A stretch of 64,000 nucleotides of DNA from a bacterium (lineage in GTDB: Bacteria; Pseudomonadota; Alphaproteobacteria; Caulobacterales; Caulobacteraceae). A program made the position numbers and the translations under genes. Below the pieces are notes generated by a model. The model was given only the letters and a program-made list of their open reading frames with translations, searched no databases and had not been told where the DNA came from. Where the stretch lies: contig JAVBXP010000029.1 of assembly GCA_030824495.1 (NCBI GenBank), positions 98,331 through 162,330 on the forward strand, in the 5' to 3' direction. Below, in pieces: positions 7,604-18,243 of the stretch; position 1 is the stretch's first letter; each line of letters opens with the position of its first letter.

Positions 7604-9391
7604 TCACTCGTCGTCTTCGTCTTCGTCGGGCGCGTCGGTCATCGGCGACGCCTCGGGTTGGGGTAGATTGCGCACGCTGATGATCTCGGCGCCAGGGAAC
7701 GCGGCCATCACCGACAGCACAAAAGGATCGACCTCGATCTCGGCGCGGACCTCGCGCTCTTCGCGCTTCTGGCGCTCCCAGGCGCTCTCGGCCCCGCCGC
7801 CGCCCTGAGCCGCGACCAGCCAGGGCTGGCCGGTCCACTCCTTGAGCCTCGCCACCAGGCGCTGGGCCAGGTTGTTCGGCGCGCCGGGCGCGGGTTCATA
7901 TTCCAGCACGCCCGGACGGAAGCTGATCGGGCGCACATAGCGCTCGACGTCCAGCCGCAGCGCGATCTCGCGCTTCTTGTCCATCAGGGCGATAACGTCG
8001 GCGAAGGACTTCAGCACCGGGGCCGCGTCGCTGACCGCCGGCTGCGGCATTGCCCGCGCCTGGGCTGTCACCCCGCCGCCGCCCATCGAGGCCGAGACCC
8101 CGCCGCCGCCACCGCCCGAAGGCGGGCCGCCGGTCAGGGGCTCGCCCGACTGCAGGCGTCGCAGCGCCTCCTCCGGGCCAGGCAGGTCGGCGGCGTAGGC
8201 CAGGCGGATCAGCGCCATGTCGCAGGCGGCCGCGGCGTCAGGCGCGCGGCGAACCTCCTCATGGGCCTTCAGCAGCATCTGCCAGATCCGCGACAGATTG
8301 CCGGCCGAGACCGCCGCTCCCACCGCGGCCAGGCGCGCGGCCTGTTCCTTGGGCAGGGTCAGGGCCTGCGGGCCGATGGCCTTGGCGACCGAGGCCCCAT
8401 GGGTGTGGTCCAGCAGGTCGAGCATGACCTGACCCGGCTCGGCTCCGAAATTGTACAGCGTGCGGAAGGTGGCGATCGCCGGACCGCCCTCCCCGCGCAT
8501 GACCTGCTCGAACAGGCTGATGGTCTGCGCCCGGTCGGCCAAGCCCAGCATGTCGCGGATCGAGCCGGCGGTGACCATCTGGCCGGCCTCGGCCTGCACG
8601 ATCGCCTGGTCCAGCATCGACTGGGCGTCGCGAACCGAGCCTTCGGCGGCGCGGGCTATCAGCAGCATGCCCTCGTCCTCGACCTGCGCGCCTTCCTTGC
8701 CGGCGATCATCTCCAGGTTCTTGACGATCACGTCCGGCTCGACCCGGCGCAGGTCGAAGCGCTGGCAGCGCGACAGGATCGTCACCGGGACCTTGCGGAT
8801 CTCGGTGGTGGCGAAGATGAACTTGGCGTGGGGCGGCGGCTCTTCGAGGGTCTTCAGGAGCGCGTTGAACGCCCCTGTCGACAGCATGTGCACCTCGTCG
8901 ATGATGTAGACCTTGTAGCGCGCCTCGACCGGCGCATAGCGCACCCCGTCGAGCAGTTCGCGCATATCGGCCACGCCGGTCCGGCTCGCGGCGTCGAGCT
9001 CCAGCACGTCCATATGCCGGCCCTCGATGATCGAGCGGCAATGACGGCCTTCCTCGTTCAGGTCGAGGGTCGGCGCGTGAATCGAATCGGTTTCGTAGTT
9101 AAGCGCCCGGGCCAGCAGGCGCGCGGTGGTGGTCTTGCCGACCCCCCGCACCCCGGTGAGCATGAAGGCGTGGGCGATCCGGCCGCTGGCGAAGGCGTTG
9201 CGCAGCGTGCGCACCATCGCCTCCTGGCCAAACAGGTCGTCGAACGTCCGCGGGCGATATTTCCGCGCGATGACGGTGTAGGCGGCTGATTGCTCGGCGG
9301 GCGCTGCGGTAGGCGCAGCTACGGGCGCCCCGAACATGTCGCTCGTATTGGGATCGCGCTCGAGGGTCTCGGGTTCTTCTTCGTCAGCCAT
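7604..9391 (-). CDS. dnaX: DNA polymerase III subunit gamma/tau
   Basis: 595 aa. Clamp-loader ATPase with Walker A GVRGVGKT at 80-87, DEVH box at 165-168 and sensor-1 region FIFATTEIRKVPVTILSRCQRFD. A Gly-rich linker near 425-440 (GGGGGG...) leads to the tau-specific C-terminal domain that contacts helicase and polymerase. The zinc module that usually has four cysteines is reduced here to one (HCRS at 117-120). No programmed-frameshift slippery site was noticed. It lies just downstream of the SRP RNA gene. Confidence 0.96.
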   Translation of the reverse strand: MADEEEPETLERDPNTSDMFGAPVAAPTAAPAEQSAAYTVIARKYRPRTFDDLFGQEAMVRTLRNAFASGRIAHAFMLTGVRGVGKTTTARLLARALNYETDSIHAPTLDLNEEGRHCRSIIEGRHMDVLELDAASRTGVADMRELLDGVRYAPVEARYKVYIIDEVHMLSTGAFNALLKTLEEPPPHAKFIFATTEIRKVPVTILSRCQRFDLRRVEPDVIVKNLEMIAGKEGAQVEDEGMLLIARAAEGSVRDAQSMLDQAIVQAEAGQMVTAGSIRDMLGLADRAQTISLFEQVMRGEGGPAIATFRTLYNFGAEPGQVMLDLLDHTHGASVAKAIGPQALTLPKEQAARLAAVGAAVSAGNLSRIWQMLLKAHEEVRRAPDAAAACDMALIRLAYAADLPGPEEALRRLQSGEPLTGGPPSGGGGGGVSASMGGGGVTAQARAMPQPAVSDAAPVLKSFADVIALMDKKREIALRLDVERYVRPISFRPGVLEYEPAPGAPNNLAQRLVARLKEWTGQPWLVAAQGGGGAESAWERQKREEREVRAEIEVDPFVLSVMAAFPGAEIISVRNLPQPEASPMTDAPDEDEDDE

Positions 9392-9430
9392 TGGCGCCCG
9401 AGGATTGAGGCTGGAACCCTAGGGGGTTCT

Positions 9431-9535
9431 GGGTGGAGACCAGGCAACGACCCGGAGCGAAACTCGTTGCGGCTGCTTCCTTCCGGACCTGACCGAGTTG
9501 GCGAGGCGTCCGCCCATCGCCCGATCTCCGCCCCC
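9431..9535 (-). ncRNA. ffs: Signal recognition particle RNA (4.5S type)
   Basis: The minus strand carries the invariant SRP Alu-less apical loop: GGTCAGGTCCGGAAGGAAGC, followed by AGCC, flanked by complementary arms (CAACTCG.../...CGAGTTTCG). The ends pair as GGGCGGAGA with TCTCCACCC, which sets the approximate limits. A TATA-like -10 (GATATA) sits right before the 5' G-run. The gene lies between nudC and dnaX, its usual place in alphaproteobacteria. It is the RNA core that binds Ffh for co-translational membrane targeting. Confidence 0.93.
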
Positions 9536-9590
9536 TATATCGCGGCCTTGAGGCTCGCGCGCAAGCGGCAGCAGAGCTACAACTCCGCAC

Positions 9591-10520
9591 ATGCCTCTTT
9601 CCGCCTTCCAGAACACCTTCGCCGGCAACCCCTTGAACCGCGCCAGCGAAAGGCGCGGCGACGCCTCCTGGCTCGCCGAAAAGCTTGCTGCGCCTGATTC
9701 GCTGGCCGTCGCCGTGTGGAACGGCAAGCCATTCGTCGAGACCAACAAGGATGGCGGGGTGCAGATCGCCTACCTGCCGTCCCGGATGGCCGACGAACTG
9801 GCCGGCGGCCCCGAACGGCTGCTGTTCCTGGGCCTGTGGCAAGAAACCGCGGTCTTCGCCGTCGATCTGGAGGGCGGGGTCGATCCAGCCGACGGGCCGC
9901 TGGCCGGCCTCGGGCGATTCGAGGATCTGCGCGCCATGGCCCTGCGCCTGCCGGCCACCGACGCGGCGATCATGGCGACGTCGAAGCAGATGTTCGAATG
10001 GCGCCGCCGCCACCGCCACTGCTCGTCCTGCGGCGAACAGACCGACGTCATCGACGGCGGCTGGAAGCGGTCCTGCCCATCCTGCAAGGCCGAGCATTTC
10101 CCCCGCACCGATCCGGTGGTGATCATGCTGGCGGTGCACGAGGATCGCTGCATGCTCGGCCGCCAGGAAATCTGGCCGCCCGGCATGTTCTCGGCCCTGG
10201 CCGGTTTCCTGGAGCCCGGTGAAACCATCGAAGAGGCCTGCGCCCGCGAACTCGAGGAAGAGGCCGGGCTGAAGACGCTCTCGGTCGTCTACCACTCGAC
10301 CCAGCCCTGGCCCTATCCATCATCCCTGATGATCGGCCTGATCGCCCAGGTGGCCAGCGACGAGGCCACGCCGGATCAGACCGAACTGTCGGAAGTCCGC
10401 TGGTTCACCAAGCCGGAGGCGCGCGACCTGCTGGCCGGCAAGGTCGAAGGAACCTTCGCCCCCGGCGCCATGGCCATCGCCCACCAGCTCCTGAAAGCCT
10501 GGGCGGAAAGCGAAGACTAG
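9591..10520 (+). CDS. nudC: NudC: NADH pyrophosphatase / NAD-cap decapping Nudix hydrolase
   Basis: 309 aa. Zinc ribbon CSSCGE...CPSCKAEHFPR in the middle, then the Nudix box (GFLEPGETIEEACARELEEE), then QPWPYPSSLM, the SQPWPFP-type motif that marks the NADH-specific subfamily. It hydrolyses NAD(H) to NMN(H) and AMP and removes NAD caps from RNA. It is transcribed divergently from the SRP RNA gene. Confidence 0.94.
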   Translation: MPLSAFQNTFAGNPLNRASERRGDASWLAEKLAAPDSLAVAVWNGKPFVETNKDGGVQIAYLPSRMADELAGGPERLLFLGLWQETAVFAVDLEGGVDPADGPLAGLGRFEDLRAMALRLPATDAAIMATSKQMFEWRRRHRHCSSCGEQTDVIDGGWKRSCPSCKAEHFPRTDPVVIMLAVHEDRCMLGRQEIWPPGMFSALAGFLEPGETIEEACARELEEEAGLKTLSVVYHSTQPWPYPSSLMIGLIAQVASDEATPDQTELSEVRWFTKPEARDLLAGKVEGTFAPGAMAIAHQLLKAWAESED

Positions 10521-10524
10521 ACCT

Positions 10525-10635
10525 CAAGATCCTCCCCCGCTGGGGGAGGTGGCGCGCGCAGCGCGGCGGAGGGGGCATACGGCAGGAGTTGTAGTCCCCT
10601 CAGTCAGCCATGCGGCTGACAACTCCCCCCTCCAA
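10525..10635. repeat. Palindromic intergenic repeat, type A
   Basis: Starts with the hairpin CCTCCCCCGCTGGGGGAGG (10531-10549), followed by GGCGCGCGCAGCGCGGCGGA, and closes with a matching CTCCCCCCTCC block. The same arrangement recurs at 44755-44870 and in part at 46023-46050, so it is an interspersed element. Confidence 0.8.
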
Positions 10636-10638
10636 GCT

Positions 10639-10724
10639 CGTCATCCCCGGGGCCTTGACCCGGGGATCCATAAACACAGACGGCGGAGTCTATGGATGGC
10701 CGGCACAAGAGGCCGGCCATGACG
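10639..10724. repeat. Compound palindromic repeat
   Basis: Outer arms CGTCAT...ATGACG and inner arms ATCCATA...TATGGAT enclose two separate hairpins, one around CCCCGGGGCCTTGACCCGGGG and one around GGCCGGCACAAGAGGCCGGCC. This nested dyad is typical of mobile REP/BIME-like elements. Confidence 0.75.
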
Positions 10725-10748
10725 AACGGGTGGGAAAACAGCACCGAC

Positions 10749-10874
10749 CATCCCTCTCCCTCGGGAGAGGTTAGGTGAGGGGGCCGCGCAGCGGCGCTCT
10801 AGTGACGATCAATCAGTGCATGGGTGAGGTCCAAAGGCGCCTCACCCGGCCTCTCCCCGGCGGGGAGAGGAGAA
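10749..10874. repeat. Palindromic intergenic repeat, type B (inverted, two half-modules)
   Basis: 10749-10803 is the reverse complement of the first half of the element seen at 44901-44991 (GAGCGCCGCTGCGCGG, then CCCTCACCTAACCTCTCCC). 10838-10874 is the reverse complement of the second half. The halves are in switched order compared with a simple inversion. Confidence 0.75.
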
Positions 10875-10879
10875 GTGCT

Positions 10880-11188
10880 TCAAACCACCTTCAGCACGAC
10901 CTCGGAATCATCCCCGCGGCGCGTGCGGCGTTCCAGCCTGGCTTGGCCGATCGCATTGGACAGCCGCTCGGCGAACGCTCGAACCTCGGGGTTCTGCGCG
11001 CCTGTCACGGTGATCATGTAAGGCGGCGATAGCTCGCTCATGGTCCCGAACACCATCGAATCGACGAACGATTCGATGCTGGAGCCGTGACCTGGCAGGG
11101 CCTGGATCGCCTCCTGCAGCACCCGGCCGAATTCCTTGGGATTGCGGCAGGCCGCGACGTCGATCTCGATCGTTTTCATATCAGCCAC
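10880..11188 (-). CDS. Small protein, possibly barstar-like
   Basis: 102 aa. GTG 11188 overlaps the pheA stop; ATG 11179 (MKTIEIDV) is the alternative. The order IEIDVAACRNPKEFGRVLQEAIQ, then FVDSMVFGTMSEL, then PPYMITVTGAQ recalls the barstar fold (strand, helix, then a central D-helix and a strand). The match is loose. No RNase partner is adjacent, so an immunity role is not implied. It is probably cotranscribed with pheA and kdsB. Confidence 0.5.
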   Translation of the reverse strand: MADMKTIEIDVAACRNPKEFGRVLQEAIQALPGHGSSIESFVDSMVFGTMSELSPPYMITVTGAQNPEVRAFAERLSNAIGQARLERRTRRGDDSEVVLKVV

Positions 11189-12026
11189 GCGACCTGAAGG
11201 GATCGGCCGGATAGACGCCGAGAATCTCGAACCGTTCGGAGAAGAACCGCAGCTCCTCCAGCGCCAGCGCCAAGTCCCTGTCTTCGGGGCGGCCGTCGAC
11301 CTCGGCGTAGAAGAAGGTCGCCGTGAAGGCGCCGTTCTCCATGTAGCTTTCCAGCTTGGTCATGTTCACGCCGTTGGTCGCAAAGCCGCCAAGCGCCTTA
11401 TAGAGCGCGGCCGGCAGGTTGCGGACCCGGAAGATGAAGCTGGTCACGCACGGGCTGGTGAACGGCGGCGGCGGCGGCTCCTTGTCGGCCGTCATCACCA
11501 GGAAGCGCGTGGTGTTGTTGTGCTCGTCCTCGATATCGCGCGCGACGATCTCCAGGCCATACAGCTCCGCGGCCAGGGCCGGCGAAATCGCACCGCGGGT
11601 CGGATCTGGATTTTCCGACAGCAGCTTGGCCGCCAGGGCGGTGTCGCCCACCGGCTCGGTCTTCAGCCCCATGCGGCGCACCGACTTGCGGCACTGACCC
11701 AGCGCGATCGGCATGGAGGCGACGGTTTTCACGTCCTCCAGCTTCACGCCCGGATTGACCATCAACTGGAAGTGAATCGGCTTGAATCGCTCGCCGATGA
11801 TCTTCAGCCCCGACGACGGCAGCAGGTGGTGAACGTCCGCGACCCGGCCGGCGATCGAGTTTTCAACAGGAATCATGCCGAGCTGGCAGTCGCCCGCCTT
11901 CACCGCGTCGAACGCCTCCTCGAAAGCCGCGTGCGGCACCGGCTCCATGTCTGGAAAGGCCGCGACGCAAGCCTCATGGCTATTGGCGCCGAGCTCGCCC
12001 TGAAAGGCGATCCGTCCCTTGGTCAT
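11181..12026 (-). CDS. pheA: Prephenate dehydratase
   Basis: 281 aa. The catalytic domain starts IAFQGELGANSHEAC and carries PVENSIAGRV and the NNTTRF motif with the catalytic Thr. The C-terminal ACT domain (SFIFRVRNLPAALYKALGGF... NMTKLESYM) is the phenylalanine-sensing part. It converts prephenate to phenylpyruvate in phenylalanine synthesis and is a monofunctional enzyme (no chorismate mutase domain). Its ATG overlaps the kdsB TGA by 4 nt, indicating translational coupling. Confidence 0.95.
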   Translation of the reverse strand: MTKGRIAFQGELGANSHEACVAAFPDMEPVPHAAFEEAFDAVKAGDCQLGMIPVENSIAGRVADVHHLLPSSGLKIIGERFKPIHFQLMVNPGVKLEDVKTVASMPIALGQCRKSVRRMGLKTEPVGDTALAAKLLSENPDPTRGAISPALAAELYGLEIVARDIEDEHNNTTRFLVMTADKEPPPPPFTSPCVTSFIFRVRNLPAALYKALGGFATNGVNMTKLESYMENGAFTATFFYAEVDGRPEDRDLALALEELRFFSERFEILGVYPADPFRSRG

Positions 12027-12760
12027 GAAGTCTTCCTTGCGTGGGCGCGGGCCCGTTCGAGATCGGCAGGGTTATCGACCGAGATCGGCGCTTCGTCGAT
12101 GACCGCCGCCCAGATGGACATGCCAAGTTCCAGCGCCCGGAGCTGCTCCAGCCGCTCGCGCAGTTCGAGCGGCGAAGGCTCGGCGGCGGTGAAACGCAGC
12201 AGCGCCTCGCGGCGATAGCCATAGACGCCGTGATGCAGCCAGACCGGCGCATCTCCATAGAGCACCGAGCGGGTGAAATAGAGCGCCCGGGCGCTGCGCC
12301 CGTCGGGCGCCATGGAGGCGACAACCTTTGGAATATCTGGGTTGGTGCGCTCACTCAGGTCCGCCTCGGCGACCATCACCGTGGAGATGTCGCAGGACGG
12401 CTGGTCGGCCAGCAGCCGGGCCGTCGCCTCGACGACGCTCGGCGCCATGAAGGGAATATCGCCCTGCAAATTGATGACGACGTCGTGCTCGCCGGCCGGA
12501 TCGATCTCGTTCAGGGCCGCGACGATTCGGTCCGAACCCGAGGGCAGGTCCGGATCGGTCAGCACCGCCAGCCCCCCGGCGGCGCGAACGGCCTCGACAA
12601 TCTCGATATCGCCGGCCGCTACGGCTACGGGGCCGATGTCGGCCGCCTGCGCCTGGCGCAGCACACGGACGATCATTGGTATGCCATTGATATCGGCCAG
12701 GGGCTTACCGGGCAGCCTGGTCGCCGCCATTCGGGCTGGGATGAGGATGATCGGTTTCAT
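12023..12760 (-). CDS. kdsB: 3-deoxy-manno-octulosonate cytidylyltransferase
   Basis: 245 aa from ATG 12760 with AGGA 5 nt upstream; the longer frame to 12862 has no SD. Nucleotidyl-transferase start IPARMAATRLPGKPL, then NLQGDIPF and HHGVYGYRREALLRF, with YFTRSVLYG in between. It activates Kdo as CMP-Kdo for lipid A-core assembly in the cytoplasm. It forms an operon with pheA. Confidence 0.95.
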   Translation of the reverse strand: MKPIILIPARMAATRLPGKPLADINGIPMIVRVLRQAQAADIGPVAVAAGDIEIVEAVRAAGGLAVLTDPDLPSGSDRIVAALNEIDPAGEHDVVINLQGDIPFMAPSVVEATARLLADQPSCDISTVMVAEADLSERTNPDIPKVVASMAPDGRSARALYFTRSVLYGDAPVWLHHGVYGYRREALLRFTAAEPSPLELRERLEQLRALELGMSIWAAVIDEAPISVDNPADLERARAHARKTS

Positions 12761-12895
12761 GAGGTCCTGAAGCGACCAACTGGCTGGTTGCGCGGGCGGC
12801 GGTAGCGTGTAAGAGAGCCGGGCGCAATAAGGGGCGGGGTTACCCGCGCTTCCGCCAGCCATTGGCTGGCCGTTGAGAGGGCCGATTTAAGGACT

Positions 12896-13618
12896 ATGAG
12901 CGACCTTACGTTCAACAAAGTCGTTGGCGCGGTGCTGGCGACCGGTCTGGCCATCGTCGGCCTTCGTGAAATTTCCTCGGGCATTTTCGCGCCGCATCCG
13001 GTCGAGAAGCCTGGCTACGCCATCACAGTCGCCGAAGACACCGGCGGCGGCGGTGCAGTCGCCGAAGCTCCGATCGATTGGGGCACGGTTCTGCCAGTGG
13101 CCGACATCAAGGCCGGCGAAGCCGTCTTCGCCAAGTGCAAATCCTGCCACACGATCGACGCGGGCGGCGCCAATGGCACCGGCCCGAACCTGCATGGCAC
13201 CCTGGGCAAGAAGCCCGGCACCCATCCGGGCTTCGCCTATTCGTCGGGCATGATCGAAGAAGGCAACCGCGCCAAGATCTGGACCTACGAGGAAATCTCG
13301 GAGTTCCTGAAGGCGCCGCAAAAGCACGTGCCGGGCACCAAGATGACCTTCGTCGGCTTGAAGAAGCCGGAAGATCGCATCGCGGTGATCGCCTATCTGC
13401 ATAGCCAAGGCTCCACCCTGCCGTTCCCGGCGCCGAACCCGGCCGCGGCTGCTGCTCCGGCGGCTCCCGCTGACGGCGCGGCGGCTCCGGCCTCTGAGGC
13501 AGGCGCTCCGACCGCTACCGGTTCGACCGCCGCTCCGGCGCCGGTTTCCGGTGGTCCGGCCGGCCAAGGTCCGGCCGCTGGCGCAGCCCCGGCGGCTCCG
13601 GCCGCCAAGGCTCACTAA
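12896..13618 (+). CDS. Membrane-anchored c-type cytochrome (CycM-like)
   Basis: 240 aa. An uncleaved N-terminal anchor (about 8-26) is followed by a class I cytochrome c domain: heme site CKSCH at 81-85, GTGPNLHG, and axial Met150 in PGTKM. After about residue 175 comes a 65-residue tail of Ala, Pro and Gly, unusual for the family and probably a flexible periplasmic extension. Such proteins pass electrons from the bc1 complex to terminal oxidases. AAGGA lies ahead of the ATG. It is divergent from kdsB. Confidence 0.9.
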   Translation: MSDLTFNKVVGAVLATGLAIVGLREISSGIFAPHPVEKPGYAITVAEDTGGGGAVAEAPIDWGTVLPVADIKAGEAVFAKCKSCHTIDAGGANGTGPNLHGTLGKKPGTHPGFAYSSGMIEEGNRAKIWTYEEISEFLKAPQKHVPGTKMTFVGLKKPEDRIAVIAYLHSQGSTLPFPAPNPAAAAAPAAPADGAAAPASEAGAPTATGSTAAPAPVSGGPAGQGPAAGAAPAAPAAKAH

Positions 13619-13622
13619 TCAT

Positions 13623-14452
13623 CTAAGGACGGCGATAGGCGGTGGGTTCGCCCACCCCGGCCGCGACGTAACGAGCCCTTGTCTGCGACAAGGGCTCGAT
13701 TGCTGTGGCCATATGATGCGCGTTGGCGTGGATGATGCGCTCAGCGTCCAGTATCATCGCCACATGCCCCTTCCAGAACACCAGGTCCCCACGCCGCAAC
13801 TGATCTGCGGTCAGCGGCTCGCCGACCTGCTGCTGCTGATCGGTGTCGCGCGGATAGGCGATCCCGCAGGCCGCGAGCGCCTGCTGCGTCAGGCCTGAAC
13901 AGTCCAGGCCCAAGCTCTCGCGCCCGCCCCACAGATAGGGCGCGCCGAGGAACCGCTCGGCCACCGCCGCGGCGTCGTTCTCGAACGACCCTATCGGCGC
14001 AAGGTGATCCTCGATGAACCAGCCGGCGCCGGCCGCCTTGGCGAAGCGGCCCTCCCGCGCCTCGATGCGAACCAGAGCGTTGATCGAATAGGGACCGAAG
14101 GCCCTGGTCTTAATGCTGGGCTCGGCGAAGGCGTAGGTGCGAATCGCCGAGATCCGATGGGTGGGCGGGCCGCCCGCCGCCCCCAGAGCCGCGCTCTCGA
14201 CAAACCCGACATAGCCGTCCCGGCGCGACTGGCCCCAGGCAAAGCCGTCCTGTTCGTCCAGCACGTCGAAAATCTCGCCGAACAGCACCTGATCCAATTG
14301 CTCGGCGCCCAGGTCCGGAGAGCGGCGCAGGGCCGCCGCAGACGCCATGACGCTTCGCGGCGCGGGATCGGCGTAGGCGGCGGCGGCGATCAGTCCCTGC
14401 AGCGCGCGAGCGGCCAGATCGCTCCGCGCCAGCGTCACGCGTGCGTCGCGGC

Positions 14453-14456
<4 letters not shown>
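13623..14456 (-). CDS. NlpC/P60 family cysteine peptidase with SH3-like domains
   Basis: 277 aa from GTG 14456, which overlaps the aminopeptidase TGA by 4 nt; the frame continues upstream but would lie wholly inside that gene. The N-terminal half has SH3b-like segments (LFGEIFDVLDEQDGFAWGQ, YVGFVESAAL). The C-terminal half is NlpC/P60 with catalytic Cys in LGLDCSGLTQQAL and His in WKGHVAMIL, then a second His in IIHANAHHM. The family cuts cell-wall peptides such as D-Glu-diaminopimelate bonds. No signal peptide is seen, so a cytoplasmic peptide-recycling role with the adjacent aminopeptidase is plausible. Confidence 0.88.
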
Positions 14457-15832
<1,376 letters not shown>

Positions 15833-16034
15833 GGCGCTCTCCATGTCGGCGCAAGCCAAGCCTGGCCGACGAACTGATTGATAGGTCAGCGGCAGTGTAT
15901 TCGGCCAACCTCTATTTCCAAGCCAGGGTCGGGCTTGAACCTCGATATAGCTTCGCCGCCACGCTCCCGCCACCTAGCCCCAACGTGCGAGACTGCTCAC
16001 TGTGGCCCCCCAGCGTGATGGGCCGGGCGAGCAA

Positions 16035-16772
16035 TCAGTCCGCGTCGCTAAAGCCGAGACGTTCCATCACAGCGGTGTGGTAGGTCGGGCCAACCTGGAC
16101 GACGACACCGTCGATGAGCACGAGGGAGGCTAGGCCCCGGCCCGTGCGCCGGACCTCGCGCACGCGGTCGGGCGCGACGAAGGTGGAACGGTGAACCCGC
16201 ATCAGCCGGCTGTCATCCAGTGTGCGCTCAAGCGCCGACATTGTGGTGCGGTGCATGTGGCTGCGGGTGGCGGTGTGCAGCATCACATAGTCACCGGCAG
16301 CTTCGATCCAGTCGATCTCCAGCAGCAGCACGCGGACGTGTCCATGACGGGTCTGCACCCATATGCCGTCGCCATGCGCTTCGGCCGGGGTGATCAGGGT
16401 GAGCTGGCTGCGCAGCATCTGGCGCAGGCGGGCCCGCTCGATCGCCTGGCGAAGGCGATCAAAGCGGACGGGTTTCAGCAGATAGTCCGCGGCCTCCACC
16501 TCGAAAGCGTCCGGAGCGTACATTTCGAAGGCCGTGACGAAGACGATCTCGGGCCGGTGCGCAACGGGGATCGTGGCCGCGACGGTGAGACCGTTCAACT
16601 CGGGCATCTGGATGTCGAGGAGGACGAGGTCAGGCTTGTCGGCCTCGATCGCCTTCAAGGCGGAAGAGCCGTCGGGCGCGCTGCCGATGACAGTCACATC
16701 GGCGAGCTGAGCGAGAAGGGCCTGGAGCCGCTCCAATGCCGCCGGTTCGTCGTCGACCAGTAGAACGCGCAT
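16035..16772 (-). CDS. LytTR-type response regulator
   Basis: 245 aa. The receiver domain starts MRVLLVDDEPAALERL, has phospho-Asp in LVLLDIQMPELNGL and Lys in YLLKPVRF. The C-terminal LytTR DNA-binding domain includes WIEAAGDYVMLHT, MRVHRSTFVAPDRV and a Y-H segment near the end. It starts 2 nt after the kinase stop, so the two are translationally linked. The target genes are unknown. Confidence 0.93.
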   Translation of the reverse strand: MRVLLVDDEPAALERLQALLAQLADVTVIGSAPDGSSALKAIEADKPDLVLLDIQMPELNGLTVAATIPVAHRPEIVFVTAFEMYAPDAFEVEAADYLLKPVRFDRLRQAIERARLRQMLRSQLTLITPAEAHGDGIWVQTRHGHVRVLLLEIDWIEAAGDYVMLHTATRSHMHRTTMSALERTLDDSRLMRVHRSTFVAPDRVREVRRTGRGLASLVLIDGVVVQVGPTYHTAVMERLGFSDAD

Positions 16773-16774
16773 GC

Positions 16775-17881
16775 CTAGGCCGCCATCGCGGCGTCTCGCT
16801 GCATCTGCAACGGCATGGTGATGACGACGCGGTAGCCGCTCGTCAGGGCGGCGGCCTCGACGCGGGCGCGTGAGCCGTAGAGGGCTTCCAGGCGTTGACA
16901 GACGTTGCGGATTCCAACGCCGCCTTGAGGCGCCGGGGATGCGCCGGCCTCGCCATCATCCTCCACGACAATGACGAGGTCATCGTTCTCCTGCCTAGCC
17001 TCAAGCCGGAGCGTCACCGTGCGTGTCGTGCGGGCGACCGCGTGCTTGATCGAGTTCTCAACCAGCGGCTGAAGCAGGAAACTCGGGACTTGGGCATGCA
17101 GGAGGTGTGGCGGGCAGATGAACCGCACGCCTAGCCGCTCGCGGAAACGCTCGCCCTCGATGGCGAGATAAGCGTGCAGAGTCTCCAGCTCCTCTTCCAA
17201 GGCGACCATGGCCTCCGGATCGGCGGCCAGAGTGATCCGAAGAAACTCAGCCAAACGGGCGAGCATGGTCTCGGCCTCGTTGATGCGTAGGTTGACCACC
17301 GCCGAGGAGACCGCGTTGAGCGTGTTGAACAGGAAGTGGGGATTGAGCTGGTAGCGCAGCGCCGCCAAGCGGGCCGCGGTCGCCGCGTTCTGGGCCTGCA
17401 GCGCCGCGGCGTGAGCAGCGGCGAGGTCGTGGTCGCGCTGGCGCACCATACGATTGGACTGCAGCAGCAGGAAGATCAGTCCGGCCAGGCCAAAGATCCA
17501 GGCGAGCCCGATCCAATTGGTAAGGCCATGGATCAAAAGCATCTGTTCGCTCAGCGGCGATGCTGACGGGGAAAGCGCCAGGCGCAAGGGCTCCTGGAAC
17601 ATCAGGTCGCTCCCGGCGACCAGCCCGCCGCAGATGATCGCGACCGTGATGACGGCGATGTAGCGCGCGACGGGGCGCCAGTGAGCCAGCGCGCAAACAG
17701 TGGCGTAAACCGCCCCGCTCAGGACGATGCCGCCCAGGCCGATGAGCACGATGCGCGCGGTCGCGGCCGCACCCGGGGCGGCGCCGGCGATGGCGCTCGG
17801 CACAAAGAACAAGGCCACGTCGACCGTCCACAGGACGACGGTCAGCAAGGCGATCTGGCGAAGGTCGCTTCTATTGGACAT
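16775..17881 (-). CDS. LytS-family membrane sensor histidine kinase
   Basis: 368 aa from ATG 17881; a GTG at 17917 is an alternative and neither has a clear SD. Four hydrophobic segments in the first 150 residues are followed by a short coiled region and the His-kinase domain with RYQLNPHFLFNTLNA (phospho-His), the N-box region LQPLVENSIKHAV and a G-box GGVGIRNVCQRL. The signal is unknown. It forms an operon with the LytTR regulator. Confidence 0.9.
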   Translation of the reverse strand: MSNRSDLRQIALLTVVLWTVDVALFFVPSAIAGAAPGAAATARIVLIGLGGIVLSGAVYATVCALAHWRPVARYIAVITVAIICGGLVAGSDLMFQEPLRLALSPSASPLSEQMLLIHGLTNWIGLAWIFGLAGLIFLLLQSNRMVRQRDHDLAAAHAAALQAQNAATAARLAALRYQLNPHFLFNTLNAVSSAVVNLRINEAETMLARLAEFLRITLAADPEAMVALEEELETLHAYLAIEGERFRERLGVRFICPPHLLHAQVPSFLLQPLVENSIKHAVARTTRTVTLRLEARQENDDLVIVVEDDGEAGASPAPQGGVGIRNVCQRLEALYGSRARVEAAALTSGYRVVITMPLQMQRDAAMAA

Positions 17882-18243
17882 CTTGGCTATCGGCGTTTCG
17901 GCAAAGCCTAGCGCCACTTTGGCCGGTCAGCACGCGATCTCGTCGCGCCATACTGCGCTTTCATCGTGTCGTAAGCTTGCCGCCCCACATCCCGATGTCG
18001 GCATGGGCGGTCGAAGCGATCGGCGGCTGGCGGCGCTCCCTACTCTGCAGGCTCTGCTCCGAGGCGTTGGTCGCGTCACAGCGGGCTTTCGTCGTGCGGG
18101 GGACGCGCGATGAGCAGTTTCGTCTGCTTTGACCCGACGCTCATCGCTCGATCGCAAACGCCTGGCAGCTGGCCGAAGCACCACGGACCAGCGGCCACGC
18201 TTGCGCCAACTTGGCCCCGAAAGCACTCATCGGAGACAAGGAA

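Noticed and set aside
8261..9289. 342-codon plus-strand frame opposite dnaX
   Set aside because: Antisense shadow; dnaX is certain.
10880..11188. Barstar-type immunity protein of a toxin pair
   Set aside because: No barnase-like RNase or toxin gene is adjacent, and it sits in the pheA operon; the fold match alone is too weak.
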